Shown in pieces: positions 9,563 through 17,070 of a DNA stretch of 64,000 nt. Below the pieces are notes generated by a model that ran no database searches, was not told the DNA's origin, and worked only from the letters and a program-made list of their open reading frames with translations. The translations under genes and the position numbers were made by a program. This DNA comes from an uncultured Bacteroidales bacterium (GTDB taxonomy: Bacteria; Bacteroidota; Bacteroidia; Bacteroidales; FEN-979), in assembly GCA_903903985.1 (NCBI GenBank), contig CAIVAT010000018.1, positions 62,001-126,000 of the forward strand. The letters run 5' to 3'. Position 1 is the first letter of the stretch; the number at the start of each line of letters is the position of its first letter.

Positions 9563-10186
9563 ATGAATCCAAAAGCGCAATACATCCTTGAACAGGTAGG
9601 AAGGCTCTATCACCGTTATGGGATCAAGAGTGTTACGATGGATGATGTCGCCAAGCAACTTGGCATTTCCAAGAAGACAATTTATGAATTTTTCAATGAT
9701 AAGGAAGACCTGGTTGGCCAGGTGCTCCTGTTTGAACACGAACATCACTGCGGGTTTTTGAATACAGGTCACGAAGGAAATATCAACGCGATTGAAAGGT
9801 TGTTTGAAGTGTATAAAATGATCAATGCCATGTTTAAGGATTATAATCCCTCGATGGATTATGATATCCGGAAGTATTACCCCACCCTGTTTGTGAAGAT
9901 CAGGGAAATCAGGCGCAAGAGCATGTTTGAATCGGTTTATAAAAACCTGAACCAGGGAAAGAAGGAGGGATTGTATCGTTCTGACCTCAACGCCAGGATC
10001 ATAGCGAAAATCCATGTTTTCATGGTGGAAAACCTGTTTGGCAGTGACATGTACACCCCGGAAGAGCTTACCTCCTTTAAAATGTTCCATGAAATATTCG
10101 TATACCATCTATATGGCATACTAAGCCAGGAGGGATGCAGCTTTTTCGAAAAGAATTTTGATAAATTCAAAGCGACCTTGTCGTGA
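9563..10186 (+). CDS. TetR/AcrR family transcriptional regulator (efflux locus, copy 2)
   Basis: A 207-residue regulator starting at ATG 9563; an open frame reaches a GTG at 9542 but the alignment with copy 1 supports 9563. The helix-turn-helix is at about residues 25-45 (VTMDDVAKQLGISKKTIYEFF). The ligand domain shares with copy 1 the PSMDYDIRKYYP core and an NLN-x-GK-x-x-GLYR-x-DLN stretch, so both arose by duplication. It is divergent from the adaptor gene and probably represses or tunes the pump operon. Why a split efflux system keeps two related regulators is not clear from sequence. Confidence 0.85.
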   Translation: MNPKAQYILEQVGRLYHRYGIKSVTMDDVAKQLGISKKTIYEFFNDKEDLVGQVLLFEHEHHCGFLNTGHEGNINAIERLFEVYKMINAMFKDYNPSMDYDIRKYYPTLFVKIREIRRKSMFESVYKNLNQGKKEGLYRSDLNARIIAKIHVFMVENLFGSDMYTPEELTSFKMFHEIFVYHLYGILSQEGCSFFEKNFDKFKATLS

Positions 10187-10231
10187 AATGAACCGGAAAC
10201 CGGGGTTCCCGGATTGTCCGTTCCGTTTCAC
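10183..10231 (+). terminator. Possible terminator hairpin after the second TetR gene
   Basis: The TetR stop codon lies in an imperfect long stem (GTGAAA... pairing with ...TTTCAC, 10183-10231) whose core is a clean CCGGG-gtt-CCCGG hairpin (10200-10212). There is no strong T tract, so termination strength is uncertain. Confidence 0.35.
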
Positions 10232-10284
10232 AACCCAGCATCTGTAGAAGAATCACATAATCGATCCTAAATACAATCCGGCTT

Positions 10285-10836
10285 TTGCTTGACGATGACT
10301 ACGATTTAATATCCAGGTGCCTGAAAAGGGAGGTTGAGGCAGAATATAAACTGTATCAGCGTTTTGCCCCGAGGATGTTTGGGCTTTGCCTGCGTTACGG
10401 AGGGAATGAAATGGAGGCTGAAGATATCCTGCAGGATGGATTTATGCGTCTCTTCAGTCACCTCCACCAGTTCAGGTTCGAAGGGAGTATAGAGGGTTGG
10501 ATAAGGCGTATCTTTGTGACCACAGCCATCAATTATTACCGGAAAAACCTGAAATTCTGCGAAGATGTTGAGTTAACAAACGCATACGAAGATGCAACTT
10601 TGCAGGAGGATGCCTTGTCTGTTATTTCTACGAAGGAACTGCTGGCTTTGCTCCAGCGTCTGCCCCTGGGCTATCGAACGGTTTTCAACTTGTTTGTCAT
10701 CGAAAATTATAATCATAAAGAGATCGCAGATTTACTTGGCATCTCCGAGGGAACTTCAAAATCACAGTTTCACAGGGCGAAATCTTTGGTCAGACGGATG
10801 TTGAAGGAAATGGAAACAGAGCATATTATCGGTTAA
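10285..10836 (+). CDS. ECF-type RNA polymerase sigma factor (sigma-70 family, RpoE-like)
   Basis: A 183-residue protein with sigma region 2 (about residues 20-95, including the YYRKNL promoter-melting helix end) and region 4 (about 125-178, LPLGYRTVFNLFVIENYNHKEIADLLGIS helix-turn-helix). The start must be TTG at 10285: the frame is closed by a stop at 10258 and the next ATG is past region 2 onset. Such sigma factors redirect polymerase to a small regulon, often envelope stress or polysaccharide use. The next gene, seven bases downstream, encodes a single-pass membrane protein that fits an anti-sigma partner. Confidence 0.85.
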   Translation: MLDDDYDLISRCLKREVEAEYKLYQRFAPRMFGLCLRYGGNEMEAEDILQDGFMRLFSHLHQFRFEGSIEGWIRRIFVTTAINYYRKNLKFCEDVELTNAYEDATLQEDALSVISTKELLALLQRLPLGYRTVFNLFVIENYNHKEIADLLGISEGTSKSQFHRAKSLVRRMLKEMETEHIIG

Positions 10837-10843
10837 GAAACAA

Positions 10844-11419
10844 ATGGAAGAAAAGGATCCAATAGAAAAACTGGTCAATTCGGCCTTCTCTGATTTCGAA
10901 AAGGGGCCGCCTGACCGGGTTTGGGAAAAACTGCAGGCCAAATTGCACCCCGAACCTGCTCCTGCAGGATTCTGGGCCCGCCTGATTGCGTTTTTTCATT
11001 TGCCGGAATGGCCGGTAGGCTGGTACCTGGTACTCGCCGGGACTGCCGTCAGCCTGATGCTGACGATGGGTTATTTTGGTCTGAGTCGCCACCATATGAT
11101 CAGGGGGCATGCGTATGCGGGTGAATTGCGTCTTTGCCGGGGAACGGCCATGTTGTTCGAAGTGGCCGACAAAACAATGGCCTGGGACTCGGTTTCCTAT
11201 TTTCGGTCGGCAATCATCGACGATTACGGGCATTTTCAGTTTTCACATGTCAGGGATGGCAATTATATTCTCCGGATCGCACCAGAAAGGAATTCTGAAG
11301 CGGCGAAGAAGTTCCTTCCCTCCTGGTTCGACCGGTGTGAAAAATCAGATTCCTGTTTGGTTATCCATGTGAATACGAGCGATGTGAATGTGGAGGCACA
11401 CCTCATCCTGAAACGATAA
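10844..11419 (+). CDS. Single-pass membrane protein, candidate anti-sigma partner
   Basis: A 191-residue protein I cannot assign to a named family. Visible parts: a cytosolic N-terminus (1-50) with an acidic, amphipathic start (MEEKDPIEKLVNSAFSDFEK), one membrane segment at about 56-78 (WYLVLAGTAVSLMLTMGYF), and an exported domain of about 110 residues with alternating strands and a G-HF-F-x-x-V-x-DG-x-Y-x-L-R stretch typical of transthyretin-like/carboxypeptidase-regulatory folds. Two cysteines in the CEKSDSC segment could form a disulphide. The position right after the sigma gene and the topology suggest sigma-factor control; this is inference from context only. Confidence 0.55.
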   Translation: MEEKDPIEKLVNSAFSDFEKGPPDRVWEKLQAKLHPEPAPAGFWARLIAFFHLPEWPVGWYLVLAGTAVSLMLTMGYFGLSRHHMIRGHAYAGELRLCRGTAMLFEVADKTMAWDSVSYFRSAIIDDYGHFQFSHVRDGNYILRIAPERNSEAAKKFLPSWFDRCEKSDSCLVIHVNTSDVNVEAHLILKR

Positions 11420-11451
11420 ATGGTAAAATAGTGAAAATGGAAAATTTTCGC

Positions 11452-11898
11452 CTAATTATCTGAGGCGAACCATTCGGCGTAAGAATTAGCCGTCTCCCTC
11501 AGGCGCATGCTGTGAAGCTTGACCTGGGCAGGCAGCAATTCACTGATTCGTTTTGCAAAATCAAGCAGGAAATTTTCACTGGTTGGCTGGTACGGCAAGA
11601 ACACGATATTGGTAAAAGGCTCCCCGAGATGCTGAATGTCCTGCTGCGGAACCGATGAATTCAGCAAAAGCGCATGGTCAAGGGGATCAACAATCTGTTT
11701 CTTGATAATCTTTTTCAGATCACCGAAATCGATGACCATTCCAAGTTTTGTAGAATCCTGGTCGGAAATGGGACAGCCGATCACCGTAACGGAGAGTTCA
11801 TAGGAATGCCCATGAACATTTTTACACGGTCCATCATACCCCATCAATGCATGGGCTGCTTCAAACCTGAATTCCTTGGTTACCCTGATCCGGTTCAT
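11452..11898 (-). CDS. queD: 6-carboxytetrahydropterin synthase (QueD, PTPS family)
   Basis: A 148-residue PTPS-fold enzyme. Zinc ligands H16, H29 and H31 (AAHAL, VHGHSY), the nucleophilic Cys25 in the CxxxHGH arrangement that marks QueD, and an Asp-His pair (D74-H75 in DPLDHALL) plus C-terminal Glu in LRETANSYAEWF are all present. Known QueD converts 7,8-dihydroneopterin triphosphate to 6-carboxy-5,6,7,8-tetrahydropterin, the second step to queuosine and preQ1. QueC, QueE and QueF are not in this window. It lies 53 bases after mntP on the same strand; a second, different PTPS paralogue is at 26448-26861. Confidence 0.8.
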   Translation of the reverse strand: MNRIRVTKEFRFEAAHALMGYDGPCKNVHGHSYELSVTVIGCPISDQDSTKLGMVIDFGDLKKIIKKQIVDPLDHALLLNSSVPQQDIQHLGEPFTNIVFLPYQPTSENFLLDFAKRISELLPAQVKLHSMRLRETANSYAEWFASDN

Positions 11899-11915
11899 GG
11901 TGATTAAATGTGAGG

Positions 11916-11923
11916 CAAAGATA
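11916..11923 (-). promoter_or_regulatory. Candidate -7 box for queD
   Basis: Reads TATCTTTG on the minus strand, 17 bases before the queD start. No -33 element is evident. It suggests queD can be transcribed apart from the genes upstream. Confidence 0.4.
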
Positions 11924-11951
11924 TATAAATCTATCGTTCGGGATGCATCCT

Positions 11952-12512
11952 TTAATGGAATGCCATATGTTCAATGACAACATTTACGCCCATTGCGATC
12001 AGCACGATTCCTCCTGAAAATTCAGCCCAGCGCGTGGGAATGAAAGTGGTTTTTTCGCCAAGTTTTGCCCCGATCACTGAAACGATAAAGGTGATGATTG
12101 AAATAGTGATGACCGCTTCAAAAATATTCACCCTGATGAAACCAAACCCGATGCCAGTCATGAGCGCATCGATGCTGGTGGCGATGGAAAGTGTGAGCAG
12201 TACTGTGGTTTTCCTGATGTCAACCGGGCGCTCACCCTCGCTGATCGTGAAAGATTGCCAGATCATTCTCATCCCGATGAAGGTCAGTATCACGAAAGCG
12301 ATCCAATGATCAACCGGTTCAATCAATGACTGAATGCTGCTCCCCAATACCCATCCAAGCAGTGGCATCACGCCCTGGAAGAGTCCGAAAAGAAAAGCCA
12401 TCCAAAGGATATCTTTCCACACCAGTTTGCGGGTAGATCCGAAGGTGAGCGATACTGCAAAACAATCCATTGAAAGTCCAAGGGATATCAGGAAAAGTTC
12501 AGGGAGATTCAA
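11952..12512 (-). CDS. mntP: Putative manganese efflux pump MntP
   Basis: A 186-residue, six-helix inner membrane protein built of two homologous halves. Conserved intramembrane acids appear in SLGLSMDCFAVSLTFG (first half) and ATSIDALMTGIGFGF (second half). MntP exports Mn(II) and guards against manganese excess. The start is TTG 12512, chosen because the spacing from the start to the SMD motif equals that of known MntP proteins; its TTGA overlaps the stop of the preceding reductase gene, indicating translational coupling. I see no yybP-ykoY riboswitch in front of it. Confidence 0.82.
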   Translation of the reverse strand: MNLPELFLISLGLSMDCFAVSLTFGSTRKLVWKDILWMAFLFGLFQGVMPLLGWVLGSSIQSLIEPVDHWIAFVILTFIGMRMIWQSFTISEGERPVDIRKTTVLLTLSIATSIDALMTGIGFGFIRVNIFEAVITISIITFIVSVIGAKLGEKTTFIPTRWAEFSGGIVLIAMGVNVVIEHMAFH

Positions 12513-12970
12513 CGGTAAATAAGATTAACGATTTTTTCCAGCCATCCGGCATCTGTTTCATCAAAGGAGCCGTGGGCATCGCTGTCAACGTCGAGAACGC
12601 CGATTATTTCACCTTCATGGTTTCTGACAGGGACAACAATTTCTGATTGCGACCGGGAATCGCAGGCAATATGCCCGGGGAACCGATGCACATCAGGAAC
12701 CACCATTGTTTTCTGCTGATCAACGGAAGCCCAGCAAACGCCCGTATGTTTTTCCAGAACCTGGCAGGCGAGGGGGCCCTGGTAAGTTTTCACGGTCAGT
12801 TCCCCTGATTTGAGAAAATAAAACCCGGTCCAGAAAAAATAATCCATTTTATGGTGAAGAACAGCGATGATGGTAGCCATGCGGGCGTCGGGATCGGTTG
12901 ATTTTCGGACCAACGCCTCCAATTGATCGTATAAACGCTGATAACGTGCAATTTTTTTCGAAGTCTCCAT
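12509..12970 (-). CDS. msrC: GAF-domain free methionine-(R)-sulfoxide reductase (MsrC)
   Basis: A single GAF domain of 153 residues. All three redox cysteines of the fRMsr family are present with the exact family spacing: C69, C79 and C103 (10 and 24 apart; motifs LACQV, TGVCWA, HIACDS). The enzyme reduces free methionine-R-sulfoxide with thioredoxin. ATG 12970 is preferred over an in-frame TTG at 12982. It lies 8 bases after the tryptophanase stop and overlaps the start of mntP by four bases, so the three genes form an operon. Confidence 0.85.
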   Translation of the reverse strand: METSKKIARYQRLYDQLEALVRKSTDPDARMATIIAVLHHKMDYFFWTGFYFLKSGELTVKTYQGPLACQVLEKHTGVCWASVDQQKTMVVPDVHRFPGHIACDSRSQSEIVVPVRNHEGEIIGVLDVDSDAHGSFDETDAGWLEKIVNLIYR

Positions 12971-12978
12971 GGAATTTT

Positions 12979-14352
12979 TCAAACAAGGTCAAGGACAACG
13001 GTGAAATGCCTCATGATGGGCGCTTCAGTCACGATTTTCAATCCTTTGCGAATGGTGTCCCGGCGATCGAATATATTTTTCAAAGCAACAGCTACAACAT
13101 CCATGTGGTTGTTTGAATACACCCTCCTGGGAATTGCCAGGCGCATAAGTTCCAATGACGGGTAACGATTTTCGCGGGTAACAGGATCTCGGTCGGCCAT
13201 CAGGGCACCGATTTCCACGCCACGGACTCCAGCCTCCAGGTAGAGTTCTACGGCGAGCGTTTGAGCCTGGAATTCCTCCTTGGCAAGATGCGGTAAAAAC
13301 CGTTTGGCGTCAACGAAAACAGCATGCCCTCCAATGGGTTGCTGAATGGGGATTCCATATTCCATCAGGTGCCCGCCAAGGTACTCCACCTGTTTGATGC
13401 GGGTTTCCAGGTAGTCGAATTCAATGCCCTCGTATAAACCCTGTGCAAGTGCATTCATGTCGCGTCCCGACATCCCGCCATAGGTGATATATCCTTCGAA
13501 CATGATGTTGAACACACTTGCTTTGCAGTGCAATTCTTTGCTGCGCATGGCGATGAACCCGCCCATGTTCACAATGGCGTCCTTTTTGGCGCTCATGGTC
13601 ATGACATCGGCACATGCAAACATTTCACGCACGATTTCACGAATGGATTTATCCTGGTATCCCTTTTCACGCAATTTGATGAAATAGGCATTTTCAGCAA
13701 AACGGGCAGAATCAAAAACTACCAGCTTCCCGTATTTATCGGCCAGCTGCCTCACCATTTTCAGGTTTTCAATCGAAACAGGTTGTCCCCCTGATGAATT
13801 GCACGTAACCGTGACAATGATGAAAGGGATCTTATCTCCTTTGGAAATTAATACCTCTTCAAGTTTTAAAAGGTCGACATTTCCCTTGAAAGGGTGCGAC
13901 AAAGTTGTATCAAATGCCTCGTCGATGGTACAGTCTACTGCAGTTGCCTTGCGGAATTCAATATGTCCTTTTGTCGTATCGAAATGCGAATTTCCCGGGA
14001 TGACGTCACCCTCTTTAATCAGCACGGAAAACAAAACATTTTCGGCGGCACGTCCCTGGTGGGTGGGCAAAAAGTGCTCAAAACCAAGCAACTCCTGAAT
14101 GGCGTTCTTCATTTTGTAGTAGGATGACGCACCGGCATAGCTCTCATCACCCAACATCATTTCCGACCATTGCCTGTCGCTCATCGCACCGGTACCCGAA
14201 TCAGTAAGCAGGTCAATGAATACTTTGTCGCTGCTGAGCCCAAAAAGGTTATATCCTGCTGATTTGATCCATTTTTCACGTTCCTGGCGGCTGCTCTTTC
14301 GGATTGGTTCCACCATCTTAATTTTGAAGGACTCAGCAAAGGGTAGTTCCAT
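12979..14352 (-). CDS. tnaA: Tryptophanase (L-tryptophan indole-lyase)
   Basis: A 457-residue PLP-dependent beta-eliminating lyase from ATG 14352 (a TTG-type extension to 14379 is less likely). The PLP lysine is K257 in MSAKKDA; THQGRAAEN and HFDTTKGH contact the cofactor. It resembles both tryptophanase and tyrosine phenol-lyase, but carries VEIG where tyrosine phenol-lyase has the substrate-binding Arg (MERG), and SARFAENAYFIK as in tryptophanase. It should split tryptophan into indole, pyruvate and ammonia, giving energy substrate and the signal indole. No TnaC-like leader or TnaB permease is adjacent. Confidence 0.85.
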   Translation of the reverse strand: MELPFAESFKIKMVEPIRKSSRQEREKWIKSAGYNLFGLSSDKVFIDLLTDSGTGAMSDRQWSEMMLGDESYAGASSYYKMKNAIQELLGFEHFLPTHQGRAAENVLFSVLIKEGDVIPGNSHFDTTKGHIEFRKATAVDCTIDEAFDTTLSHPFKGNVDLLKLEEVLISKGDKIPFIIVTVTCNSSGGQPVSIENLKMVRQLADKYGKLVVFDSARFAENAYFIKLREKGYQDKSIREIVREMFACADVMTMSAKKDAIVNMGGFIAMRSKELHCKASVFNIMFEGYITYGGMSGRDMNALAQGLYEGIEFDYLETRIKQVEYLGGHLMEYGIPIQQPIGGHAVFVDAKRFLPHLAKEEFQAQTLAVELYLEAGVRGVEIGALMADRDPVTRENRYPSLELMRLAIPRRVYSNNHMDVVAVALKNIFDRRDTIRKGLKIVTEAPIMRHFTVVLDLV

Positions 14353-14376
14353 ACAGCAAAGGTTAAATGGTTGGGG

Positions 14377-14384
14377 CAAAGGTA
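14377..14384 (-). promoter_or_regulatory. Candidate -7 box for tnaA
   Basis: Reads TACCTTTG on the minus strand, 25 bases before the tnaA ATG. TTG/TTTG trimers occur 11-15 bases upstream, shorter than ideal spacing. The position supports the ATG at 14352 over any longer frame. Confidence 0.45.
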
Positions 14385-14417
14385 GAATATTTTTTCAAAC
14401 AATTTTTTTGTAACTGC

Positions 14418-14448
14418 TTGTGTGTTTGCTAAAAATCATGTAGGTTTG
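14418..14448 (+). promoter_or_regulatory. Promoter of the ptb-permease-buk operon
   Basis: A -33 TTG (14418-14420) and -7 TAGGTTTG (14441-14448) are 20 bases apart, matching the Bacteroidota consensus. The leader would be about 115 bases and includes an AT-rich repeat built on the unit CGTAAATC (14525-14552). Confidence 0.6.
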
Positions 14449-14568
14449 CCACAATGGAACTCCTGTGAAATTGTAAACAGGTGAACGGGAGGACGTGCTG
14501 ACTGGCGGACGCGGAACAAATTATTTCGTAAATCTAAATTCGTAAATCGTAATTTTAAATTATATATC

Positions 14569-15495
14569 ATGACTACAATGACTGGAATCGTCGGAAGTGA
14601 TTGCCTCACAAAGCTTTCCGACCTCAATGAACTTGCACGGAAATCAAAGAAAAAGAGACTGGCTGTTGCCGTTGCACACGACGAACATTGCCTGGAGGCA
14701 ATTTGTGCGGTGGATAAAATGGGGATCGTGGAGGCCATCCTGGTTGGTAATGAAAAGAAAATTCATGAAATTGCCGGCAAACTGAAACTCGATGTAAGTA
14801 AAATGCGCATCATCAACGAAGAGATTGATGCAAATTCTGTGAAAATCGCAGTGAAGATGGTTCGCAACAAGGAGGCCGACATCCTGATGAAGGGCAATGT
14901 CCCGACTGCTATATTCCTGCGTGGCGTCCTTGATAAAGAAAACGGGCTGCGCAAGGGCGAAGTGCTTTCTCACTTTGCGCTCTTTGAGATCCCCACCTAC
15001 CATAAACTGCTTGGCCTTACCGATGCCGCGATGATCCCGGCTCCTGATTTCAAAACCAAAGTGGCCCTGACGACCAATGCTGTTGAGTTCATGAACAAAC
15101 TGGGCTATTCAAAGCCCAAAGTTGCTGTGCTTGCGGCAGTGGAAATGGTCAATGAAGCAATGCCTGCCACCCTCGAGGCAGCCATGCTCTCTAAAATGAG
15201 CCAGCGCGGGCAGATTAAGAATTGCATCATCGACGGCCCCCTGGCTTATGACAATGCTGTAAGTGCCGCGAGTGCAAAACACAAGGGAATCGTAAGCGAT
15301 GTGGCCGGTGATGCCGATCTGCTCATTGTCCCCGATATTGAAGCCGGTAATATTTTATACAAAGCCTTTGGGTTTTCTGCCAATGCAAAGCTTGCTGCAG
15401 TGGTTTTGGGTGCAGCCGCACCCATTGTGCTCACATCCCGGTCTGATACCGAAGAGTCAAAACAGGCCAGTATCGTGATGGCTGCTGCGATTTAG
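14569..15495 (+). CDS. ptb: Phosphate butyryltransferase (phosphotransbutyrylase)
   Basis: A 308-residue member of the phosphate acyltransferase (PTA/PTB) family, with the fold's typical N-terminal KRLAVAVAHDEHCLEAI and C-terminal region DLLIVPDIEAGNILYKAF. It transfers the acyl group of butyryl-CoA (or isobutyryl-/isovaleryl-CoA) to phosphate. The length fits Ptb rather than the longer MaeB- or Pta-type proteins. Butyrate kinase lies two genes downstream, which fixes the role: together they make butyrate or a branched-chain acid plus ATP. An APC permease sits between them. Confidence 0.87.
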   Translation: MTTMTGIVGSDCLTKLSDLNELARKSKKKRLAVAVAHDEHCLEAICAVDKMGIVEAILVGNEKKIHEIAGKLKLDVSKMRIINEEIDANSVKIAVKMVRNKEADILMKGNVPTAIFLRGVLDKENGLRKGEVLSHFALFEIPTYHKLLGLTDAAMIPAPDFKTKVALTTNAVEFMNKLGYSKPKVAVLAAVEMVNEAMPATLEAAMLSKMSQRGQIKNCIIDGPLAYDNAVSAASAKHKGIVSDVAGDADLLIVPDIEAGNILYKAFGFSANAKLAAVVLGAAAPIVLTSRSDTEESKQASIVMAAAI

Positions 15496-15519
15496 GTTTT
15501 ATCAATTCAATAGGAAAAC

Positions 15520-17059
15520 ATGGCGAAAAACATGTTCCTGACAAAGCCATTGGGCGATTTGCTTCAGGAAGCCAAGGATAACAAGTCGGGTTTAAAAAAG
15601 ACCCTTACCGGATTAAACCTGACCACCCTGGGTATCGGCGCCATCATCGGAGCCGGTATCTTTGTCCTTACCGGCCAGGCTGCGGCTCAGTATGCCGGTC
15701 CTGGCATCGTGATTTCATTTATTATTTCAGGGGTTGCCTGTGCTTTTGCTGGATTGTGTTATGCCGAATTCGCATCCATGATCCCGATCTCCGGAAGTGC
15801 ATATACCTACTCCTATGCCACATTGGGCGAATTTCTTGCCTGGATCATCGGTTGGGACCTGATACTCGAGTACCTTTTTGCGGCATCGACGGTCTCTGTT
15901 GGCTGGTCGGGATATGTTGTCAGTTTTTTAAAGGATTTCGGAGTCTTCATTCCTACTGCGCTTACTGCTGCCACAGGATCGGTGCTTGTGGAAGTTCCCA
16001 AACTGGGATGGCAGCAACTTACAGAGAATCTCAGCACCGGCTTGCTGGCGCAGGGAATTAATGTTGACACACTGCCGCATGTCACTGCCATTATCAACCT
16101 TCCGGCCATGTTCATCATTGCGGCGCTTACCCTGTTGCTCATTGTCGGCATCAGGGAATCAGCCAATTTCAACAACATCATGGTCATGGTAAAAGTGGCA
16201 GTCATCATTTTATTCATCGCCATTGGCATCGCATTCGTTCAGGCAGGCAACTGGCATCCTTTTATTCCCAAAAACACCGGTGTGTGGGGGCATTTCGGAT
16301 GGAGCGGTATCCTGCGTGGCGCAGGAGTGATTTTCTTTGCATATATCGGGTTCGATGCCGTTTCTACAGCTGCCCAGGAGGCTAAAAATCCCCAGCGTGA
16401 TATGCCCATCGGGATCCTTGGATCGCTGAGCATCTCTACGGTATTGTATATCCTGGTTGCCATCGTGTTGACCGGGATCGTCAGTTATACAACCTTGAAT
16501 GTTTCCGATCCAGTTGCGGTCGGGGTGAATGCCATGGGTGAGGGGATGTTCTGGCTGAGGCCGATCGTGAAAATTGCAGCAATTGCAGGGCTGAGTTCGG
16601 TCATTCTGGTTATGCTGATGGGGCAACCCCGTATTTTTTATTCCATGTCGAAGGACGGTTTGCTGCCACCGGTTTTTTCAAAAGTGCATCCAAAGTTTAA
16701 AACGCCATACATCAGCACCCTTCTCACGGGTTGTGTTGCGATTGTGCTTGCAGGGATCCTTCCGATCAGCATTTTAGGAGAACTTGTTTCCATTGGAACG
16801 CTGCTTGCTTTTGCAATCGTTTGCATCAGCATTGTCGTATTGCGCAAAACCAGGCCCGACATCGAACGCCCGTTCCGTACCCCTTTCGTTCCCTGGATTC
16901 CCCCTCCTCGGAGCCCTGATTTGCCTGGTTCAAATGGCCGCATTGCCACTGGATACCTGGCTCAGGCTTATTATTTGGATGGCCATCGGGTTCATCATTT
17001 ACTTTAGCTATAGTTACCGTCACAGCAAGATAAGAAATGCAACCAAAACATCAAAATAA
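15520..17059 (+). CDS. APC-family amino acid permease, interrupted by a frameshift near its C-terminus
   Basis: The protein has about 12 membrane helices and the APC signature in TM1 (IGAIIGAGIFVLTGQ), followed by SGSAYTYSYATLGE and FFAYIGFDAVSTAAQEAKNP; it most resembles cationic/branched amino acid permeases of the YfnA type. The first frame ends at 17007 with a nonsense tail after FVPWIP. Past a run of five C (16900-16904) the expected ending (PLLGALICLVQM..., then TWLRLIIWMAIG and YFSYSYRH) is read in another frame to the stop at 17059. One C too many would explain it. So either an assembly/sequencing error, a real mutation removing the last helices, or slippage. The span given is the restored gene. 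Confidence 0.82.
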
Positions 17060-17070
17060 TTAGTTTACGA

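Noticed and set aside
9443-10108. A 221-codon minus-strand frame
   Set aside because: Antisense to the second TetR gene, with no recognisable domain.
11899-12520. yybP-ykoY manganese riboswitch with mntP
   Set aside because: mntP starts inside the previous gene and there is no leader to hold one.
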